A DNA stretch of 64,000 nt from Chamaecyparis obtusa (lineage: Eukaryota > Streptophyta > Pinopsida > Cupressales > Cupressaceae): contig BSBK01006377.1 in the NCBI GenBank assembly GCA_027943335.1, positions 1,683,060 through 1,747,059 on the forward strand. Reading direction: 5' to 3'. Below are positions 23,210-34,794 of this stretch, one piece after another (within the stretch, counting starts at the first letter, position 1; every line of letters begins with the position of its first letter). The notes below the pieces were generated by a model. It was not told the origin of the DNA, did no database searches, and saw only the letters and a program-made list of their open reading frames with translations. Position numbers and translations under genes: made by a program.

Positions 23210-23828
23210 AAAGGTTCCTAGATTCACACTACTTACTAGTATATCCTTAAGAAAAACTTCAGAGAATTTATGTTATATTCAAAGCTTATTTAATCTGATC
23301 CTGGATCAGAGCTGAGAAATATGAACATACACACAAAGATTATTCATGCAATGATTCAGAACAATTCATAATTCAAAGAGAGATACTCAAGGAGAGATAT
23401 AAATCTTGGATTATATTCAAATGCTATATTATATCATGCTCACAAAATGCTTTACAATGTAACCTTCTGAAAATAACTTGAACCAGAAGATACTATCTTC
23501 TATAGAAAATATGCCTATTACAGTCTATGATATCCCAGACTCAAGAAACTTATCAGTCAAATTGATCAAGTTCTTGGTCCTTTTTCATTGATCCCGGTAA
23601 TCCTTTTATAGAAAATAAGGATTGCAAACAAGCTTCAGATCATTTTAGAAAAGACAAGAAAGGAGCGTTAATATAGGACAAAAAATGAAAATAAAACTTT
23701 CTAATTCTCGTTACAAAACTTTAAAATGGATGTTTAAAATGAGCGCCAAAAATCCTGTAGTAACTCCCAAGGGCAGTTCAACTTCTTCCAGGTGTAATAG
23801 CCGTGCTCATGATAACTGCTTGATGACT
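23210..23828 (-). other. Non-coding 3' flank of cargo gene B
   Basis: Read on the minus strand this begins just after the last codon of gene B. It contains TCTATAAAAGGATTACCGGG (near 23,610), a good TATA-box look-alike, then transcript-like sequence with TATA-rich and CTCTCCTTGAGTATCTCTC segments. It resembles an LTR U3-R-U5 order, but I could not find the matching second LTR upstream of gene B. Confidence 0.3.
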
Positions 23829-26800
23829 TTATCCTTGTTGGCTTTGATCTTGAGGGTTTGGAACACTGCCACCTACTGCCTCCTCATTTGATGCTTCTTC
23901 TTCTTCTTCTGAACTCTCTGAGGGATATGTTGATTTCCAAGTCATATAGGTCTCCTCACTCAGCCAATGAAAGGCAAGGACTTCATCCTTCTTTGGTAAT
24001 AGTTTTTTCCACTTAGTAACCAACCGGTGAACCTCTATTCTGACATTAGAAAAATGCATCCTAGCATCTTGAAGGAGCTCAACAAGTTGTATGAATGGGA
24101 TATTATCATCTATATCTAAAATGGAGTCTATTTTAGATAATAATTTTCTATCTATCTGCTCCGTCCATTGATCCTTATCTTTAATTACCCCATCTGCCTT
24201 AATGAGACCAGGAAAAATTTGAAAATCATCCTGGAAGTATCTTACCCTTAAGATTTCTAATCTTCTTCTTATACTTGCCCTATTTACCTCAAAATCAAAA
24301 AGATCCTTAACAAACCTATAAGTGTTTGTTAGCTCTATATCCACAATAGATTTGTCCTTAATTTGATCAAAAAATGATTTCAAATTATCTTTCCTTGTAA
24401 CCCACTTTTCCAAAATCTTCTCCACAGTAGCTGCTTCTTTCTGAAAAGATGTTAAGACAACTGCCAATTGATTTGTAGTTTTATATACTTCCTTAGGTCT
24501 TACCTTTGCAACAAAGTGTGAAACAACATCCTTTATTTTCTTTTCATATTTCTCCTTTACCTTTTGATCAATGTCTTTCTCATTAGTGGAAGGAGGAAGA
24601 GGAGAAGGAGGAAATTCAATAATAGGGCTTGAAGAGGAAGGCCCAGCAGGGGAGGAAGCAATCTGCATCTACTCTGATAATTGCATTGGGCCATGCTCCC
24701 CCAATCTCTTCTTCAAATTGTAATTAAAGTATCTCTTTCAAGAATCCCTTGTTTCAACTCACCATAAACCTTCAAAACTGCTTCCAACTTGGCAGTGAGT
24801 TCTTCCTTCTCTTTGGCTTCCTTTTCTGCCACCTTTGCTGTTAATTGTGCTATGGCCATTACCATACCTGATGCTTCAACCAAAGAAGTATCAGTAACCC
24901 TTCTTACAATTAGACTCCCTGAAAGGTCATCTCTGACAATTTGTTTTCCCCTATTATTTTCATTCTTTCTTAGGGACCAAATTACCAAAGCCTGGTGATT
25001 GTCACTGAAAGTGACCCCTTGATAGCCTGTTCTGCTTCCTCTTTATTCTTGTGGAAATGAGTGGTCTATTTTTTGACTACATCAAAAACCACCGTATTAG
25101 CTATATCCCACTCTGGAAGGATTAGTACTCCTGATACTTTCACCATATCTCTTCCCTGTTCTGGATTGATTTGCTTAAATTTTGCAGTCATCTCTGTTTT
25201 CACTTCCTCCTCTATGATTTGTAAATCCTTCTCTGGATTCTCTTCATGTCTCTTCTCACAAATTTCTTGAAACTGGTTGATGTTCAATTTCGAAAGAAAT
25301 TGCATGAAAGCCCTAGTTTTAACAAAAGCATCATCAGCCAAAAAATCCTGACAGGCTTGCTTGATTACAAGGTCTAATTCTGTACCTACCAATTCCCCTG
25401 CTATTAAATCCAACTTGGGCTCTTCTAGTGCCTCTGGCACTCCCTCATTTATTTCTTCATAGGTCATAAAGATTTGACCTAGAGCATCTACTTGCTGTAC
25501 CTGTTCTATAACCTCCTGGTCATCCAAAATGTTTAGAGGTGACTATGATGGAGAGTAATATTCTTCAACATGAATAGGTCTTTCTTCCACTCTCTATTTC
25601 TTCGATGGGGGTGGAGAATCAGTTACATCCTTAGAGGCTTGAAGATGAGGAGATTCAAGGACCTCTATAACCTCCTTTTGTTTCTCAACTTGTTGTGAAG
25701 TTGATGGGACATCCCTTTTATCCATCTTCCTTTGTTGGCTTTGCTCTGGTACTACAACATTGTAACCAGTCTTCTTTTGTACCATGTACCTCCCTGGGGG
25801 TAATCCTTTTGCAAATACAGGTTTTCTCAGCAACTGTTTAGCCCTTTCTGGGTCATCCTTCATCACCTTTTCCTTCTTTTCACTCAGGGTCTGAAAGATA
25901 TCCTGGAAATAATTCATGAGAGTATCTATTTGCTTTCCCATTGGAGTTATGCTCTTCAGGGGGTCCCATCCAGAATCAAAATGTCGGATGAAATCCAATG
26001 TCTTTTTGTACACCAGTCATTTTTCTTTCCTAACCTCCTGTTCCTGTAACTCTGGGGTATTTCTGACAATATCTTCAAGAAAGTTAAAAATGTGGTTAAC
26101 CATGGCACATTTGGCTCTCTTCTTAAACATCTCATTATAAAACCCCTCAGGGTCTACTATCCTAGAAATTGCAGTAGCCATATGGTATGGAGCCATGATT
26201 TTATCTATGTGAACCCATCCACCCTTGGTAATTATGAACTGGTGGGCAATGGTAACATTTGGGAACATAGTTCCCTTGCCTTTTCCAGTGAGGGCACACT
26301 CTTTAATATCTCCTAATTGCCTAATAAATTATGTGATTCCAATCCTAAGGGGTACATGATAAGGCAATACAAAAGGGGTTCCCCTGAAACCATACAACCT
26401 GATGACAGTTGATACATTGTAGAAAATGACATCACCCCAATTGTGTATAATATTCAAATTTTTAGCAAACTGGTTTGGCCTAATGAGCTGTGCCAATGCT
26501 ACTGGGATTCTTGGGTTGTCTTGGACAAACAACTTCCTGAGTCTGGCTGCAAAACATTTATCAAAATTTGTGAAACTGTGATCCCTTTTATCCTAGGTCA
26601 TTGTGAGGCTCCACAATTGGACTGGCATATCTTCACCATCCTTGTGTCTTACCAACTCCATTTCTTGCTCAAAATAGTTTGCTCCTTTAAACAAAAACAT
26701 GTACATTATGAAAGAATACCAGCAGAAAAGCCTATCATCTTCATTCTTTTGAATCTTCACTAATCCATTATGGATTAATTCAGCAATAAATGGAGCAAAA

Positions 26801-27561
26801 TCAAAGGTTATAGACAAGTGTGGGTGCAGAATTTGAATTACCATGCACATCAAATGTATTGGCATCCTTTCACTAACATCCTCTCCAAAAACCTGACATA
26901 ATGACCAATATGCTCCCTTAGCCCTGAAGTCAAAATATTCTATCATAAAAGGCTCCTGTGTGTTCTGTCCCATGATAACCATTTTCCCAATTTTGGTGCA
27001 AAATTCCTTCAATAATTTTCCTCTGAAATAGTTTCTTTGTGCATCATACACTTGCTTTAGTTCTTCAAGATCAATATTCTCTAGACTGTCTGAGGGTTCA
27101 CTTAACCTGAACACCTTCCTAATCTCTTCAACATAAATTTTGATTAATAACATTCCTTTTGCATCCCTAACCTCCCTAGTGATTGGGTCATAACTCTTTG
27201 CAACCTGGGTCATCAAATCAACATCTAAAAAGATGCTGGGTACCACAAGTTTTCCCAGGTCAGACTGCCATATATTGCTTGCAGGGCGAGGGGTATTTCT
27301 CTGACTAAAACCCCCTTTGAATAACTCTAAGCTAGTGATATCAGGGTCACCATTTGCATTGATTGTATTGATTTTGGCCTCCCTAATAAAATGTGATGTG
27401 TCATATAGACCATCCGCTACCTTTACCCTAGGGTCTTTGGGAATTAGACTCTTGGTTTTCACTAGGTTAGTAGTAGAGACGGGAAGTAACTGCAATAAAT
27501 CCTCATGCAAACCTCTTTCACTATACTCAATTTTACCAGACAATTCTTTCCTTGGTGCCAT
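23829..27561 (-). pseudogene. hAT cargo gene B, large protein of unknown function
   Basis: The frame starts at ATG 27,561 (MAPRKELSG) and stays in one phase to 25,066. It is interrupted by TAG 26,593, TAA 26,329, TGA 26,017, TAG 25,594, TAG 25,543 and TAG 25,066, and continues after frame shifts to 23,829. The whole would be about 1,200 residues. The N-terminal ~430 residues contain FLDVDLM (residues 111-117), RNYFRGKLL, MPVQLW and HNWGD followed by aromatic residues, all shared with cargo gene A. A Pro/Lys linker (SPPPSKK), a SGVLILPEWD module, a coiled coil and an acidic EEEEEASNEE tail follow. No known domain is recognised. It lies convergent with the transposase. Confidence 0.8.
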
Positions 27562-27591
27562 TTTAGGGTTTATGCTAAAAAACCTTTGCAA

Positions 27592-27940
27592 GATATACAG
27601 ACTATGGGACTATGATTCTTTTAGTAGGGAAGCAAATTGTATAAGTATTTTACCGACCTTTTTTCTAGGAAATCACCGGGAGACAATAGCCAGTCCTTGC
27701 AATTCTTCACGCTCGGGTCTCTACAATTTTTTGATCTCTTTGTGCTTCTGAGAGTGCACAGAATTCTGATATACGAGCAATTAAAATACTCACCTCAGCA
27801 ATTTATTCAGCATGATTCAACCATTACTCCTCTAAAAAAATGAACTGTCACTTCTCAACGGGAAACTTGAAATTTGCGTCACTTTATCTCTAGTTTGAAT
27901 TAGGACAGTCGATTCTTACTAGCATATCATCTAACGGTTT
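27592..27940 (-). promoter_or_regulatory. 5' leader/promoter region of cargo gene B
   Basis: The 350 bases between the start codon of gene B and the hairpin array contain no other gene. The nearest upstream sequence AGCATAAACCCTAAAATGGC gives an A-rich context before the ATG, as usual for plant starts. No clear TATA box close to the start was identified. Confidence 0.3.
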
Positions 27941-27941
27941 G

Positions 27942-28490
27942 TTCGCATGATCTCATAGTGTGAAAAAGGCCTATGCGATCATATGAAAAAATAGTCATAC
28001 CAGTCTTTTCACTGGTGGCAATCCCTGCAACCTTTATTGTTAGAACAACGGTTAGTCACATGATCTTATAACTTAAAAATAGCCTATACGATCATACGAA
28101 AAACCGCTAGCATGCAACCACTGTCAGCATCCTTTTGAGTTACTGGCCCCACTACTTTTAGCCAATGAAAAACTGCCACTTGTGAAGAGAGCTGTCGACG
28201 GTCCCACCTGAGAATCGCAGTTGTCTTTATGCAAGATCGACGGTTGGTCGCATGATCGCATAGGCCTCTAAGATCCTATGAGATTATACGATAGCCGTCC
28301 AATCTTTCCTTTGTTACTTTCAGCTCTGAAGATCCTTCTGACACTGGCCCCACCGTCTCAAATAAAAAGCCGCCACTTGTGAGATACCTATCAGCGGCCC
28401 CACTTTGTTCCCGCATTAAGATTCATTGTAAGATCAATGGTTAGTCTTATGTTCGCATGGCTTGGAAAGATTCCATGCGAACACACGACC
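27942..28490. repeat. Array of four long hairpins upstream of cargo gene B
   Basis: Hairpins lie near 27,942-27,986, 28,054-28,101, 28,232-28,294 and 28,436-28,490. Their arms are variants of TCGCATGATCGCATAGGC and its complement. The spacers share GGGGCC, CCACTTGTGA and TGACACTGGCCCCACC with the spacers of the array at 7,171-7,992. The unit is therefore the same family at two places about 20 kb apart, one inside and one outside the hAT. Confidence 0.75.
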
Positions 28491-28499
28491 ACCATTAGA

Positions 28500-29788
28500 T
28501 CTTGATTAAAGATTCAAAGCTGAATGACATCTGAAACATTAGAATATGAGGTATTCAGGACTTAGGACATATTTTTTATATCACTGGGCCTTTGGACTTA
28601 GGGAAAATAAAGATATGACCCCCACGTGATGATAAAATAAACGCACGTGCTCTTCTATGAACCTAAGTGACTCAAAAAGTAACACTCAAATAGAAATGAA
28701 AAGAGTGACCTAGGTTTTTTATGAAAGTGGCAAATATTTAGGGCTTTCCTCAAACTTGAACTTTAACTAGGGCTGGCTGGATATGGGGGAAAATCTTGAT
28801 AAATTTGCAGGATTTTTTGTGAGTTTTCTGTGGCAAAAATATGACAATCTTTTAACACTTATGCACACTTCAATTTTATAAAAATTTCACAAGATTGACA
28901 TACTGAAAAATTGAAGTGCCAACACCTTTCTAGGGTTTAATGGATTTTTAGAGCATATCTCAACCTAGCACTTAGGGTTTTAACATTTTGATCGAAATTC
29001 AGGCCTTTGGGAGGAAAATTGCAGGAAATTCTCAAAATAATTGTGAAAACTGAAAATACTACCAACATGGTCAATTTATTATTTGTCAATTACCTAATTT
29101 CCTAATACTAAGCATTTACTTAATTAGAATTGAGATTCTTGAAGTTGACTTGAGCCAATGAATGAGCTCTGTTAGGGATTTTTCTTGCATGAATCAAATT
29201 TTTGAAAGGTTACTTCAGACTATGCTTCTTGAGACTAATTCAAACAAGAGAAAGACCTAATTGCTGACTCTGAGGATTGGATAGGATAGTCCTTCATTTT
29301 TTAGCTCCACATGCTTAGGCAGGTATTACCGTATTACCTTCTAATGATTACTGATAAAAGTAAAGAGACAACAACAATATATGGAAAAAGTTGCAATGTA
29401 TTTGTATTAAAATAAACTCCCTAATTACATTCAAAATTCAATTACTCAGAAGGTTAGACACATAACTTAGAAGTCTGCTTCAAAGCAATTCTATTCAAAT
29501 TTTTCTATTATCTTTCAACTCTATCCCAAAAATGAGTCTTCAACTCTATTTATACCTCGTTTCAACCATCTTGGAATTCCCTCATGAATGGGAATGCAAT
29601 AAGCTTTGGATGGTTAAAAACCCTAAACCTAAAAAGCATAAGAAATAAAGCAATAAAAGACAAAATACAATGAGCCCTTAGGTGGTGGAAAGACAAAATT
29701 GTTTTGGCCTGTTCTGCATCCTAGATCACTGATAACTAACACCTTTGTCTGTGAGTATTCATGATAGCTGCTGTTATAACAAGATATG
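28500..29788. other. Non-coding spacer between cargo genes
   Basis: No protein recognised. On the minus strand GGTATAAATAGAGTTGAAG (near 29,556) is a strong TATA-like element with transcript-like sequence following it toward gene B. Since the next coding start is 2 kb away, it may mark a distal promoter or an old LTR. CACGTG-type motifs occur near 28,625-28,655. Confidence 0.35.
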
Positions 29789-29793
29789 GTGAC

Positions 29794-30776
29794 TGTATGC
29801 ACCCAAAAATGGTCGCCTAGACTTTGGGCCCCATTTATTTGATTTATCAACCCTAAATCATTTTGATCAATAATCAATATTTTGAACATTATCAATTTCT
29901 TGATCAAGTCTTAATTTCAATCATATATTGGATTTTTATCCTATGGGCTAATCATTTATCCTAAGTCTTTATTTGATTAAAAGGAATATTTCCTCCCCTT
30001 TTGTTTAAATAAAAAGCCCCCACTTTCCTCTTATCCTAAGTTGCACAAATAAAGTATTATTCATATTTTACAAAAAGGGAAAAAGCACTTTTTGTCTGAT
30101 ATGGACATAAAGTCAACTCTTATTTTCCTATTGGAGGATACTTGTGCACATGGATTGCTCCTCTTTCAACCTCCACCGCCGATTAAGACTTTTTGCCTCT
30201 TAATCTCAATGGTCCATTTCACCTCATTTCTTATAAAAGGAAAGCTCTCTCCTCCATTTGCATATCCATCTCTTTCATGCTATTGTTATGCTGCAGGTTT
30301 TAGGTACATTTGGAGCTTTTGAGGATATTGAAGACTTGTTTCTTTCATCATTTAGTTGCATATTTGCTTTCTTAGTTGCATGATAATGACATATTAGCTT
30401 AGTTTCCTCTTATGCAATAGAATAAGCTCACATAGTCTAAATAGGAAGGCTTGGTAATACTTGTTATTTCCATTTCATAGCTTAGTTTGTACTTCCATTT
30501 TCATAGCATAGCTTGCACATTTGCATCTTCATTTTAGTTGCATTGCATTGCATTTCATAGTGATTCTTGGAGATATTGGCATTTTTGCCCTTGTCTTCAC
30601 TTGAATCTCTCATTGTGTGGTTGACTAGCAAGGTCATGAGTTCATAGCTCTAGCTGAGAGCAATTTTCAATCTTGCAACTCCATGCATAGAGAGCTATGA
30701 GCCGCTTTGTGAGGCCTCATTCTTGAGCAACCTTGTATGTAATGGTTCATAGAAGTGCACCATTTTAGTGTGTACA
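29794..30776 (+). mobile_element. Probable solo LTR (Ty3/gypsy type) between the cargo genes
   Basis: The sequence starts TGTATGCACCCAAAAATGG, like other plant gypsy LTRs, has a TATAAAAG box at 30,232 and ends GTGTACA. The flanks are GTGAC on the left and GTGAT on the right, a possible 5-bp duplication with one change. There is no internal region. It separates cargo gene A from the second hairpin array and so inserted after the two-gene arrangement existed. Borders are moderately certain. Confidence 0.6.
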
Positions 30777-30871
30777 GTGATTGCCATTCCGGCTAACTTA
30801 CACCATTCTTAAATGATAGCTTATCATCCCTGTATTCTGAGCTCAGGTGTCAGGTGCTCCAGATGTCCTCC

Positions 30872-33800
30872 TTACTCATCATCCAAAATGTCCAAGTCAA
30901 CTATAGTGGATTTAACTTTCTTGGCCTTTGTTAGCTCATCCCATGCAGTTACTTCTTCCTCTAACAACCAATTGAAGTCCTGGACGAGCTGTAGTTGTGC
31001 TTTTTGTCTTCCCCACCTAGCATCTGTAATTGCTTTGACATCTGTTACAAACCTGGTGAGATCTGTCTCTGCCTTAATAGCTTCATCCAGGGTTTTATTG
31101 AAGCTCTCCAAATCAACATTATTCCCCTCGCCTAAAAATGCCTCCTTCCTAGGCAATAAAAGATCAACATCTGACCTCCACTGATCAAGGCTCTTTATGG
31201 CTCCATCCCCATTCTTAATGGAAGGGATAAACTTGTTGGAACAGGAGCTGAGCATGGCTATCTTAGCCTCTATCAAATTTGCCTTACCCTTAAAAAGTGG
31301 TAATATGGCTTTAATTCTGTCTATCTCCTCACCAACCCTCACAACTATCTCTGGAATATCACTTCTCAAAGATTGAGCAAATGCCAATCTATCAAAAAGT
31401 GGTGTTCTGGTAGACCAAGTTGCATGATACCCGCTTAAAATTTGTACATAGCTATCCACTTCTTTCTGTAATTCTGGCAACTTGCCATAAGCATTAAAAA
31501 TAAGATCAAATTTATCTTTAATTACATTTATTCTTTGCTGCAGAATATCTAACAGGGCCTGTAAGATGGCCTCATTCTTCTCCTCATTTATCTTTTCTAT
31601 TGCAAGTTCTATAGCTAAGCCCCCCTCATGCTCAGTTTGGACCCCTGCATCACAGACCTCTGTAAATGCCCTGGAATGATTTTTTAGAGTATTTATTTCA
31701 TCTTTTAGCTCCTTCACGGTCTTATGCAGCAAATAATTCTTCTTCAGTTCCTCTTCAAAAAAATTTCTAGTTGCCACATAATCTCTGAATGTCCTGACTA
31801 GCTTGTTCTCCAAGTCCTCAACCATTGCTTTATTCATGGAGGATGCATGGTGTAAGAGATTTGCTATCTCTGATCCTGTAGTGTCCTGCAACCTCCATAT
31901 TAATTGGCTACCCTATGTGGTGTCTTGGATGTCAACCAATCTGGGCTTACTAGATTCTGGGGCCACACACCATACTGCTAGTGTCTTAGTGTCCATATTG
32001 AATCCATAACCCCTCATGAGTCCATCAGGGCCAAAAGCTTCATAAGCTATAGCTTTATCTTACCTCTTGATTTGGTCAATTAGGAATGAGAACTCCAAGT
32101 CCCATCCAGGGATCAACAACATGCCACTTCTCTTTACTAGATCTCTTGCCTCCTCCACACTTAATGTTTCACTGTTGGGATCATAGGCTTGTATTTTTTC
32201 AATCATTTGAATAGTTTTTTCCTCTGATTCCCTTGGTTTCAAAGATAGTGTTAATTCATTCTACTTAACTCTAAAGAGAACTTTTAAACTCAACGGACTT
32301 GATGAATTCATCATCATCTATAAACTCTTTAGCTTGGATGACCCTGTCATCTAATCTAGCTACAACCAATTCTAACTCATCTATGGCCTTTTCTCCCTCA
32401 TCTGCCATTCATGTCAAATTTTTTTGTCTTAAGTCAGCAAAGTAATGGCTATTACCTAGCAGGATTTGTAGTGCCTTTTGCCTTGCCTTTTTTGGTACAT
32501 TCATCAACTTTTGTTTCTTTGATGGCCCCTGCTCAGATGTGGATGGCTCAGCTTGTTCTGTTTCTCCCATAAACTCCACATCAGGTTCAACTTCTTCAGG
32601 GTTTATTTTGTCCTCCTCCTTCTCCTCAGGGATGTCTGGCAATTTAGACATGATATCTTTGTAATTCTCTAAACACATTTCAATTTTATTCATGTATTTG
32701 AGATCAGGAAAGAAACCGGGGAAGGTAGGGTCTGCCTTTTTCAATTGTTCCTCTACCCTTACAATATTTTCCCATTTACAGGTTCTCTCTTGACAAGTAG
32801 CTTTGCTAAAAATATTTCTAATAACATCCTCCTCTGCCATAGGCTGATTTAGAGCCAAATTGTGATTCCTCATTTCTCTCAATGCTCCTCTAACGAAGTC
32901 TTCAGGGTCATACATCCTTGCTTTACTATAGGGCAATCTGAATTGTCTGAGGAATTCATGGATTTGGTGCACAACATCTTTACCTATAGAGAAATCCCCT
33001 ATTTGGAACCTTCTTACCAGAAAGGTTCCCTTATGTCTTTTAGGGCCTAAGTGCTCTCTATCCATCATGATAAGCTGCCACAAGAATTCTACTATTGCCA
33101 ATCTTTCTGGGACAAATGTTGGTAGTATTTGTGGAGGTTGAGGGCAAGCATACACTCTTATAAGAGTAAAATTATAAAAAAAAAACATATCACCCCAATT
33201 GTGCTTGATGTCATTCTCATAATTGTCATTGTCCATATTAAATGCTAATGGTCTAAGCAATTTTCTAACAAGTAAAGGAAATCTATCCCTCACAATTACT
33301 AACATGTTCATTACTGGATCCACAAAATCACTAAAAAAAGCAATGGAATTAGAGAAAGGGTAAGTTCTATCCCATACCCTGGTCCATAGTTGAACCGGAA
33401 CAGTTCCTCCCTCATTCTCGGTCTCATCGATGAACCCTGGGTTGATGTAGCCAATATTGAAATAGAGGATCAGGTGCATCAGCATGGAGTAGTGATTGAA
33501 CTTGAAGCTTTTCAAATCAGTCTTCGCATTCATCAACTTAGAGTGCATTACATTGATTATGTGCCCCACATAATCAAACTCCTTGTTGGTGTACTGATCC
33601 TGAACATCTGTAGCCGTGACAAAAATGTTAGCAGTCACTGTCGAACCTCCATCTAGTCTAAGAACTTTGTGTAGACCATAGATGGTATTCTGGAAATAGG
33701 TAAAGAAAAGCTCAATATCAAATGAATCTGCAACCTTCTTGGGTAACAATCCTGCCTCTTTAATTTCTCTATGAATATGCCTCCTCATAACCTTTCCATG

Positions 33801-34304
33801 GTAGTAATTTCTATGTCTATTAAACAGGGCCTCCTCTCCTGCTAGGTCAATAGCCATGCTCATAGGTCCCTGAAGGTTGAAAGCTTGAGTAAAAGACGCT
33901 CTATCTAACATGCAGAGTATAGACTTGTCATGCCTGTGGAAAGCTTGTGTCACTAGATTGTATGCTTGAATTAGTGCTTTCATGAGGTCTACATCCAAAA
34001 ATACCTCAGGTACTATCAACTTTGCCAAGTTCCTCTCCCATGGGTTTGAAACAGGAGGGCCTCTAATTCTATTGTTATAGAAAAACATGAAGAGCTCATG
34101 CCCAGTTGTGTTTGGGCATTCAGCATCCCTACAGAATGCATAAGGGTCCCTCCATTCATAAGTGTTAGCTGATTGCAAATTTGAGGATCCAGGCAATAGT
34201 TTCATCCATTCTTCAGCGTATATGTTTGGCCTCTTTGTTCTTGAATGCACAACGACACTCTTTTCTGGTACTGCAACAACATCAGAAGATCCTTGTTTTG
34301 CCAT
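30872..34304 (-). pseudogene. hAT cargo gene A, large protein homologous to gene B
   Basis: From ATG 34,304 (MAKQGSSD) the frame is open for 631 codons to TGA 32,409, remarkably intact. Coding then resumes at once with ATG (MADEGEKAID) in the same frame. It shifts frame near 32,280 and continues with TAA 32,060 and TAG 31,913 to the end at 30,872. Shared motifs with gene B are FLDVDLM (residues 102-108), HRNYYHGKVM, VPVQLW (302-307), HNWGD (368-372), a basic GPSKKQK linker, SGMLLIPGWD and the C-terminal LDQWRSDVD-type helical region. Total about 1,140 residues. The C-terminal third is a long coiled coil. No enzyme signature, signal peptide or clear membrane segment is seen. The TGA-ATG junction might mark two proteins rather than one. 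Confidence 0.82.
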
Positions 34305-34399
34305 TCTTTGAAGTACTAAACTCTCTGGTTTCTCTTCAACTCTGGAAATTATGGATGCTCTGAAGTGTGAACTGTATTTAATAATAATAACTAACAAGT

Positions 34400-34790
34400 A
34401 ACAAGCAACTCACAAGTACAACCAGGGTACCATCCACCAGGCCACCTACTATATTAAAAATTAAAATCTCAATGTCTCATCAAGCACAGTCACACATGCA
34501 TGAAATTAGTAATTACCTTTTTTAGAATTTAAATAAGTGTCACTGTCAACGGTACATCTAAGTTTCTAAGTTTCTAACCCTAGGTCCCTAATACCCTATC
34601 TCAACTTAGGCTAAATTGCTACCTGCAAATCAAGGGCCTTGGCCGTTAGCCATTAAACTGACCAGAAAAATGAAACCTTGAGATGTTACGACACAGCCTG
34701 GCATGCCACATGAATGATGACACTTGTACTTCCCAAGTTGAAAGTTCCCATTTTCCACGTGGGAACTTAGTCTCCGTCAGAACGTCTCTC
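34400..34790. other. 5' flank of cargo gene A
   Basis: This short spacer separates the gene A start from the 15-unit array. No gene is recognised. It probably contains the promoter, but no convincing TATA box was placed. Confidence 0.3.
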
Positions 34791-34794
34791 ACTT

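Noticed and set aside
23210..29620. Gene B as the interior of a minus-strand LTR retrotransposon
   Set aside because: TATA-like, LTR-looking sequence exists on both sides (near 23,610 and 29,556), but the two do not align with each other and no primer-binding site or 5-bp duplication was found. The idea remains open but unsupported.
29629..29907. 92-codon minus-strand frame
   Set aside because: It crosses the left border of the probable solo LTR and has no recognisable domain.
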